A stretch of DNA of 25,502 bases from positions 1 through 25,502 of the IMG/VR virus record IMGVR_UViG_3300041991_000046. One strand, 5' to 3'. The first letter of the stretch is position 1; the number at the start of each line of letters is the position of its first letter. A model generated the notes under the pieces. That model saw only the letters and a list, made by a program, of their open reading frames with translations, was not told the origin of the DNA and did no database searches. Source of the DNA: a virus. This document shows positions 21,696 through 25,502 of the stretch, one piece after another. A program made the translations under genes and the position numbers.

Positions 21696-21908
21696 ATGAA
21701 CAATCTTCTCGTCACGTGGACTCCATTTTTCATGGAAGACTTCACGAACCCTCACAAGCTCTCCGACAAGGATCTTGAAGAGGCTTATGCGAACACATTG
21801 AGGTATTGCACCCACATAAAGCTCCAAACGGGGGCTCCATCCGCATACCTGAATGAGCTCAAAAAGCTGGAAGATGAATGCAAACTACGTAACTTGAAAG
21901 GTATTTGA
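21696..21908 (+). CDS. Hypothetical small protein, 70 aa
   Basis: The frame starts at ATG 21696 (MNNLLVTWTPFFMEDFTNPH) and ends LKGI. The start lies in the remnant tail of paralogue B and has no Shine-Dalgarno, so the internal ATG at 21732 (MEDFTNPHKLSDKDLEEAYA) is an alternative giving 58 aa. The core is helical and charged. Family not recognised. Confidence 0.6.
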   Translation: MNNLLVTWTPFFMEDFTNPHKLSDKDLEEAYANTLRYCTHIKLQTGAPSAYLNELKKLEDECKLRNLKGI

Positions 21909-21910
21909 AG

Positions 21911-22168
21911 ATGGACATCAAAAAGCTTTGGAACGAGTGGTTCGCCCTCCCTTCTCCGAGCGAAATCGCCGAACGCGAAGGGGAAAAGCACAGCCGTATC
22001 CTCGCTGAAATTTCAGCCAAGGATGAGGCTGAAGAGAAAGAACACGCTCTCCAGCTCAAACGGGCTGTTCGTGAAGCCTCTGAAAACTACTACCAAGCTC
22101 TGGCTGAAATGCGCTCGGCCAAAGTGATTCTGGACACGGCAAATGAGCAGCTTAACGCGTCCCGGTGA
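21911..22168 (+). CDS. Hypothetical coiled-coil protein, 85 aa
   Basis: ATG 21911 follows the previous stop by 2 bases, with AAAGG upstream. The product (MDIKKLWNEWFALPSPSEIA, then KDEAEEKEHALQLKRAVREA) is helical and charged, with a central coiled coil. Its end overlaps the next gene by 26 bases. Family not recognised. Confidence 0.75.
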   Translation: MDIKKLWNEWFALPSPSEIAEREGEKHSRILAEISAKDEAEEKEHALQLKRAVREASENYYQALAEMRSAKVILDTANEQLNASR

Positions 22169-22382
22169 ACGTCTTGCTTGGAGAGTAAACGACAGAGGAT
22201 TCGTCGACATTGAAGACCTATCCGACGATGAGCTACGACGTGCAATAGATGTTTCTCGTCGCCGAGTGGCCGAAGTACGCCTCACTGATGGAAAGATTCG
22301 AGTTTCTGTATTGATCCTTCGATACTTAGAGCTCGAGCAAACCCGAAGAAGAAAGGAGCGCAATGCGGCCAAGAACCTTTAA
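22143..22382 (+). CDS. Hypothetical basic small protein, 79 aa
   Basis: ATG 22143 lies inside the preceding gene in another frame. The product (RGFVDIEDLSDDELRRAIDV, then SRRRVAEVRLTDGKIRVSVL) ends in a basic helix (EQTRRRKERNAAKNL). It overlaps the next gene by 20 bases. It could bind nucleic acid through the basic tail; no family is recognised. Confidence 0.75.
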   Translation: MSSLTRPGERLAWRVNDRGFVDIEDLSDDELRRAIDVSRRRVAEVRLTDGKIRVSVLILRYLELEQTRRRKERNAAKNL

Positions 22383-22566
22383 TGTATCTAATGCATCAAC
22401 TCCAGCCCTCGTCGCGGTTCGCGCCGGGGTCTTCAAACGCTTTGCCTCCGCAAGGCTCTCCGGCAGTTCTGATTCTGAAGAGTATCGCAGGCAGTTAGAA
22501 GAACTCGACGCAGAGCTTCGTCATCGTCACATCACCGTAGAAAGCCCGCTATGTCCGAAAAAATAA
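22363..22566 (+). CDS. Hypothetical small protein, 67 aa
   Basis: The ATG at 22363 has AAGGAG 6 bases upstream, overlapping the previous gene's end. The product starts MRPRTFNVSNASTPALVAVR and ends with a charged helix (SEEYRRQLEELDAELRHRHI). Overlapped frames on both sides support a compact early operon. Function unknown. Confidence 0.65.
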   Translation: MRPRTFNVSNASTPALVAVRAGVFKRFASARLSGSSDSEEYRRQLEELDAELRHRHITVESPLCPKK

Positions 22567-22835
22567 TCAACGAAATCCGCGAACGCTTGCGGAATACAGC
22601 AGGCGTAAAAACCGCTGCTTACTTGGTCCATACCACTGAAGGCACCTACTACTTTGCAGAAGGAGACCCCCAGAAGATAGCAAAGCACATATCGGATTTC
22701 GTGAAGTACCTTGCTTCTGATTCCCCGAATTTCGCAGAAGCGTGGAGCACCGTGCTAGCAGACCAAATGTCCGTGGCGCAGGATGCATCTACAGAGGCCA
22801 ACTCCCTTCTTGCTCGGATGAAGACTCCATCATGA
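22551..22835 (+). CDS. Hypothetical protein, 94 aa
   Basis: The product (MSEKIINEIRERLRNTAGVK, then YLVHTTEGTYYFAEGDPQKI) has a helix, a short beta segment and an acidic helical end. The last residues (SLLARMKTPS) resemble the end of the following gene (SLLTQMKVRS), also at the DNA level, hinting that duplication included the junction. The stop overlaps the next start (ATGA). Family not recognised. Confidence 0.75.
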   Translation: MSEKIINEIRERLRNTAGVKTAAYLVHTTEGTYYFAEGDPQKIAKHISDFVKYLASDSPNFAEAWSTVLADQMSVAQDASTEANSLLARMKTPS

Positions 22836-23086
22836 AGAAGCAGATCCAAATCAACCTTGTTGAAACCCACAACAAGGAACAAATCGCTGCCAATACTAAG
22901 GAGATGTTCGACAACTTCAAAGCCATTAAATCAGAAAACCTTCGCTCCTTCTTGTTCTGCGCCATCGATAAAGACGGCGCGATAAGAACTGGTGTGCTGG
23001 GCAGCGATATGGAGATCGCCGAAATGCTCGCAATCACGGCTAAAGAAGCCGGTTCTCTTCTCACTCAAATGAAAGTCCGATCATGA
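22832..23086 (+). CDS. Tandem-duplicated protein, copy 1, 84 aa
   Basis: ATG 22832 overlaps the upstream stop (ATGA). The product (MKKQIQINLVETHNKEQIAA, then NLRSFLFCAIDKDGAIRTGV, LGSDMEIAEML) is similar along its length to the next gene, about half identical by eye. The shared core is LxxNL-(R)-x-LFCAxDxxxxxxTGVLGSD. An upstream in-frame ATG at 22742 would lie inside the previous gene and is unlikely. It is a small alpha/beta domain of unknown function. Confidence 0.8.
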   Translation: MKKQIQINLVETHNKEQIAANTKEMFDNFKAIKSENLRSFLFCAIDKDGAIRTGVLGSDMEIAEMLAITAKEAGSLLTQMKVRS

Positions 23087-23367
23087 AAGATCAAACCAAA
23101 ATCACCCTTGTTGATATCGACGACAAGGAGCGAATCCTTGCCAACTCCAAGGAGATCCTCGACGGCCTCAAATCCATCGAGCCTGAAAACCTGCGCTGCC
23201 TGTTGTTCTGCGCCGTCGATACGAACAACATGGTCCATACCGGCGTACTGGGCAGTGACGTGGACATCGCCAAAATGCTCGTCACTGTAGCTATCGCTGC
23301 TCGCGGCGGTATCGACGCAGCGAAAGAAACCGAATCGACCAACGACAACAAGAAGGAGATGCACTAA
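23083..23367 (+). CDS. Tandem-duplicated protein, copy 2, 94 aa
   Basis: The ATG overlaps the stop of copy 1 in ATGA. The product (MKDQTKITLVDIDDKERILA, then ENLRCLLFCAVDTNNMVHTG, VLGSDVDIAKML) parallels copy 1 and adds a charged tail (KETESTNDNKKEMH). It likely arose by tandem duplication and diverged. Family not recognised. Confidence 0.8.
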   Translation: MKDQTKITLVDIDDKERILANSKEILDGLKSIEPENLRCLLFCAVDTNNMVHTGVLGSDVDIAKMLVTVAIAARGGIDAAKETESTNDNKKEMH

Positions 23368-23571
23368 ATGACAGTTTCCCCCACCATACGTCTGTATCAG
23401 ATCATCGATACGGCCGCTTCTGGTCCTTCCAGCCACCGGGTAGTACCCGGAAGCTATTTCAGCAACAAAGCGAGCGCCAAAACGAAACGGCAAGAGCTGA
23501 ACAACGGCCAAGGCCTTCGTTTCGTGGTCAGCCCGGGGCCTGATCACCGCCGGTACAAAGGCGATAAGTAG
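23368..23571 (+). CDS. Hypothetical basic protein, 67 aa
   Basis: It starts right after the previous stop, with AAGGAG within the previous gene's end. The product is basic (SNKASAKTKRQELNNGQGLR, then HRRYKGDK) and compact. It is followed by the CCTT repeat and the AAA+ gene. Function unknown. Confidence 0.75.
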   Translation: MTVSPTIRLYQIIDTAASGPSSHRVVPGSYFSNKASAKTKRQELNNGQGLRFVVSPGPDHRRYKGDK

Positions 23572-23572
23572 C

Positions 23573-23596
23573 CCTTCCTTCCTTCCTTCCTTCCTT
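23573..23596 (+). repeat. (CCTT)6 microsatellite before the AAA+ gene
   Basis: Six uninterrupted CCTT units lie between the stop of the 67-aa gene and the AAA+ gene start. They end 21 bases before ATG 23618, upstream of its GGAG ribosome site. The mRNA repeat is complementary to AGGAAG-type sequence and could pair with the ribosome site. Repeat number may vary by slippage. Confidence 0.8.
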
Positions 23597-23617
23597 TCAA
23601 CGCACGGAGCCTGTGAA

Positions 23618-24637
23618 ATGCGTCCTTCCCAAGTAGTTACGTCCCTCGAGTACCTCATCAAAGCCAAACAGCCGGTCATGCTGCATGGTTCACCCGGTGT
23701 GGGCAAATCCCAAGTCGTCAAACAAGTCGCTACCAAGCTTGGTATCGAAATGATCGACCTTCGTCTCTCTCAGCTCGATCCCGTCGATCTGCGCGGCGTG
23801 CCCTCGGTCACGAAGAACAAGACCGTCTGGAACGTACCCTCGTTTCTGCCCACTTCGGGCAAAGGCATCCTGTTCCTCGACGAAATCAACTCGGCGGCCC
23901 AAGCCACTCAAGCTGCGGCTTACCAACTGGTCCTCGACCGCAAGCTCGGTGACTATGAACTGCCTGATGGCTGGAGCATGGTCGCCGCCGGCAACCGCAC
24001 TACCGACCGCGCCATCGTGAACCAGATGTCCACGGCGCTCAAGAACCGTTTCACTCACATCAACTACGAAGTGAACAACGAAGACTGGTGCGACTGGGCG
24101 TTGACGAACGATATCGCTATCGAGGTACTCGGTTTTGTCCGCTTCCGCCCGATGCTGCTCAATGAATTCGAGCAACGCAACGACAGCAAAGAAGAACGTG
24201 AGCGCGTCCAACGCCTCAAAGACGCCCAAGCTTTCGCAACCCCGCGAAGCTGGGAATTCATGAGCAAGGTCGTCAAAGAACAGCCGGCAAACGATATCGA
24301 GTACGAGCTCTATTCAGGCATCGTCGGCGAGGGCTGCGCAGCCGAGTTCATGGGCTACCTCAAGTACTACCGCAACCTGCCGAATCTCGACGCCCTGCTG
24401 ATGAACCCCGACAAGGCTAAGGTGCCCGATGAGCCGGCCGTGCTGTACGCCCTGTCGACCGGTCTGGCGGCCAAGGCCACTCCGGACAACATGGAGCGCG
24501 TGGTGAAGTATGCCTTGCGCATGCCCCCCGAGTTCCAAGTTCTGCTGGTGAAGGACGCCGTCATGCGTGACAGCGCACTGACCAATACCAAGTCCTTCAA
24601 CGAATGGGCTTCGAAGAACAGCAACATCCTGTTCTAA
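23618..24637 (+). CDS. MoxR-type AAA+ ATPase
   Basis: The 339-aa protein shows Walker A GSPGVGKS (24-31), Walker B ILFLDE (84-89), sensor-like AAGN (123-126) and an arginine in NRF (142-145). That matches MoxR/RavA-like AAA+ ATPases found in many phages. The C-terminal half is helical (TPRSWEFMSKVVKEQPAND and so on). MoxR proteins usually work with a VWA-domain or CobT/metallopeptidase-like partner, often encoded next to them. No such partner is within the window, so it may lie just to the right. It would act as a chaperone remodelling a phage or host complex. Confidence 0.9.
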   Translation: MRPSQVVTSLEYLIKAKQPVMLHGSPGVGKSQVVKQVATKLGIEMIDLRLSQLDPVDLRGVPSVTKNKTVWNVPSFLPTSGKGILFLDEINSAAQATQAAAYQLVLDRKLGDYELPDGWSMVAAGNRTTDRAIVNQMSTALKNRFTHINYEVNNEDWCDWALTNDIAIEVLGFVRFRPMLLNEFEQRNDSKEERERVQRLKDAQAFATPRSWEFMSKVVKEQPANDIEYELYSGIVGEGCAAEFMGYLKYYRNLPNLDALLMNPDKAKVPDEPAVLYALSTGLAAKATPDNMERVVKYALRMPPEFQVLLVKDAVMRDSALTNTKSFNEWASKNSNILF

Positions 24638-24651
24638 CTCGTAACTCTCAA

Positions 24652-24680
24652 CCCCACAGGCGATAAGAAAGCCTGTGGGG
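24652..24680 (+). other. Hairpin between the AAA+ gene and the next gene
   Basis: CCCCACAGGC (24652-24661) and GCCTGTGGGG (24671-24680) form a perfect 10-bp stem with a 9-base loop. There is no T-run. The GGGG of the 3' arm is adjacent to the GGGGGA ribosome site of the next gene, so folding could modulate its translation as well as reduce read-through. Confidence 0.5.
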
Positions 24681-24689
24681 GGATCTCCA

Positions 24690-24866
24690 ATGAACGAAAT
24701 AGGAAGCATACCGCTCTCCGAGCCGATCAAGGAGTTTTTTCTTCAGCTCGCTACCGATATGCGGCTCAGAAATCTCTCTCAAGTAACCCTTACCTTTCCA
24801 AAAGGTTCTGGAGTTCCCGAGGTGTCCATAGTGCTTGCCAACTTCACAAAGACAACCCATGAATAA
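24690..24866 (+). CDS. Hypothetical small protein, 58 aa
   Basis: The ATG at 24690 has GGGGGA upstream; an upstream GTG at 24675 lies in the hairpin and is less likely. The product (MNEIGSIPLSEPIKEFFLQL, then SQVTLTFPKGSGVPEVSIVL) is a small alpha/beta unit. Its stop overlaps the next gene start by 8 bases. Function unknown. Confidence 0.7.
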   Translation: MNEIGSIPLSEPIKEFFLQLATDMRLRNLSQVTLTFPKGSGVPEVSIVLANFTKTTHE

Positions 24867-25476
24867 GAAACCCAACCAAGACCTGTCCAAGGTCCAAATC
24901 CCCCAAGGGCAATTCAAACACAGCATGGCCGACCCGCAATTCGGCCGGCTTGTTCCGGACGATTTCCCCGACGAACGCGATGCAATTCACATCGCAACAG
25001 CCGCCGTCTATGCCCATGAAAACCTCGATCCCGGCGACCATGTCGGCTTCGTCACCCGGGACCATGACGTCATGGGCCGAAGTGAAATCGCCCCGGTGGG
25101 CATCGTCGATCCGTTCTTGCCGCACGGAGTGGCAAAAGGCCAACGCTTCTGGGTGTTTCTGTACCCCGGCACTATCCAATCCCTGCGGCATAGCTGGGCG
25201 CATCCGTCTTTTGATGCCCGCCAACAGCTGATTCGCACGCTGGAAGAAACGCCTCAAAAACGGCGCATGGACCAATTCGCCCGAGGGCTTGATGTCGCCT
25301 TCGAAGAGCTAATTGATCGTGCTACGCAGTACGTCAATGGCGGCGAGTACTGGTCCGAAGGTTCTCGTTTTGAAGGCCAAGACCTGTATGACGAGTTCTG
25401 GGACGACTTCGAGTATTTGACCGGGCTTACCGTGCCCGAAAACGACCGGTATTCCTTCTTCTCCTGCAGCTGCTAA
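24859..25476 (+). CDS. Conserved-looking phage hypothetical, 205 aa
   Basis: ATG 24859 is preferred over the upstream ATG at 24835 because of the 8-base coupling overlap. The product contains DERDAIHIATAAVYAHENLD, PGDHVGFV, VGIVDPFLPHGVAKGQRFWV and LYPGTIQSLRHSWAHPSF. This pattern resembles a conserved phage hypothetical family sometimes found near MoxR/AAA+ genes. The C-terminus is acidic (YDEFWDDFEYL) and ends in a Cys-containing FFSCSC. No catalytic motif is certain. Function unknown. Confidence 0.8.
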   Translation: MNKKPNQDLSKVQIPQGQFKHSMADPQFGRLVPDDFPDERDAIHIATAAVYAHENLDPGDHVGFVTRDHDVMGRSEIAPVGIVDPFLPHGVAKGQRFWVFLYPGTIQSLRHSWAHPSFDARQQLIRTLEETPQKRRMDQFARGLDVAFEELIDRATQYVNGGEYWSEGSRFEGQDLYDEFWDDFEYLTGLTVPENDRYSFFSCSC

Positions 25477-25478
25477 CC

Positions 25479-25502
25479 ATGAACGCTAAACGGGCTAAAA
25501 AG
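25479..25502 (+). CDS. Start of next gene, partial
   Basis: An ATG 2 bases after the preceding stop reads MNAKRAKK to the window edge. Only 8 residues are visible, so nothing can be said about function. Position suggests continuation of the same operon. Confidence 0.5.

Noticed and set aside
23065-23736. Open frame of 223 aa on the minus strand
   Set aside because: It crosses several coupled plus-strand genes and the CCTT repeat, which it reads as a Lys/Glu/Gly-rich repeat. No supporting features.

Overview
The window looks like part of the genome of a tailed double-stranded DNA phage infecting a GC-rich Gram-negative host. The host type is inferred from the spanin pair (inner-membrane Rz plus outer-membrane lipoprotein Rz1). 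A P22-type portal, an N4 gp56-type major capsid protein and a phage adaptor protein suggest a short-tailed (podovirus-like) virion. No tape-measure or tail-tube gene is visible to confirm this. No integrase, tRNA, rRNA, CRISPR array or insertion sequence was seen.

The layout is two divergent arms around a repeat-rich, gene-free control region at about 15.03-15.48 kb. The left arm (1-15,024) is on the minus strand and carries late genes. In transcription order it has: small and large terminase, a DUF5856-like protein, portal, scaffold, three tail-fibre/appendage genes (one with collagen repeats, one with an SGNH hydrolase domain), a RyR-domain protein and a small protein, then a strong terminator. 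A candidate promoter overlapping that terminator starts the next block: major capsid, candidate decoration protein, a small protein, adaptor, lysis cassette (transglycosylase endolysin, holin, Rz, Rz1), a virion protein, and a large lectin-like protein that runs off the left edge.

The right arm (15,479-25,502) is on the plus strand and carries early/replication genes. It starts with five small or unknown genes, including a very basic 88-aa protein and a membrane protein, and ends in a 39-bp near-perfect palindrome. Next is an AT-rich region with many CTTACG/CGTAAG motifs, which is a candidate origin or operator. This leads into an XRE-type regulator translationally coupled to a 776-aa primase-SF3 helicase. 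A train of about thirteen tiny, mostly overlapping ORFs follows. It includes a nested zinc-ribbon ORF, a paralogous pair with signs of a frameshift, and a tandem duplicate pair. A MoxR-type AAA+ ATPase, two conserved-looking unknowns and the start of another gene close the window.

Together, the right arm would copy the DNA and modify the host, while the left arm builds, packages and releases virions. The least explained parts are the control region (paired 64-bp double-hairpin repeats and a 15-bp periodic array), the CTTACG motif field, the separation of capsid from scaffold, and the small-ORF train.
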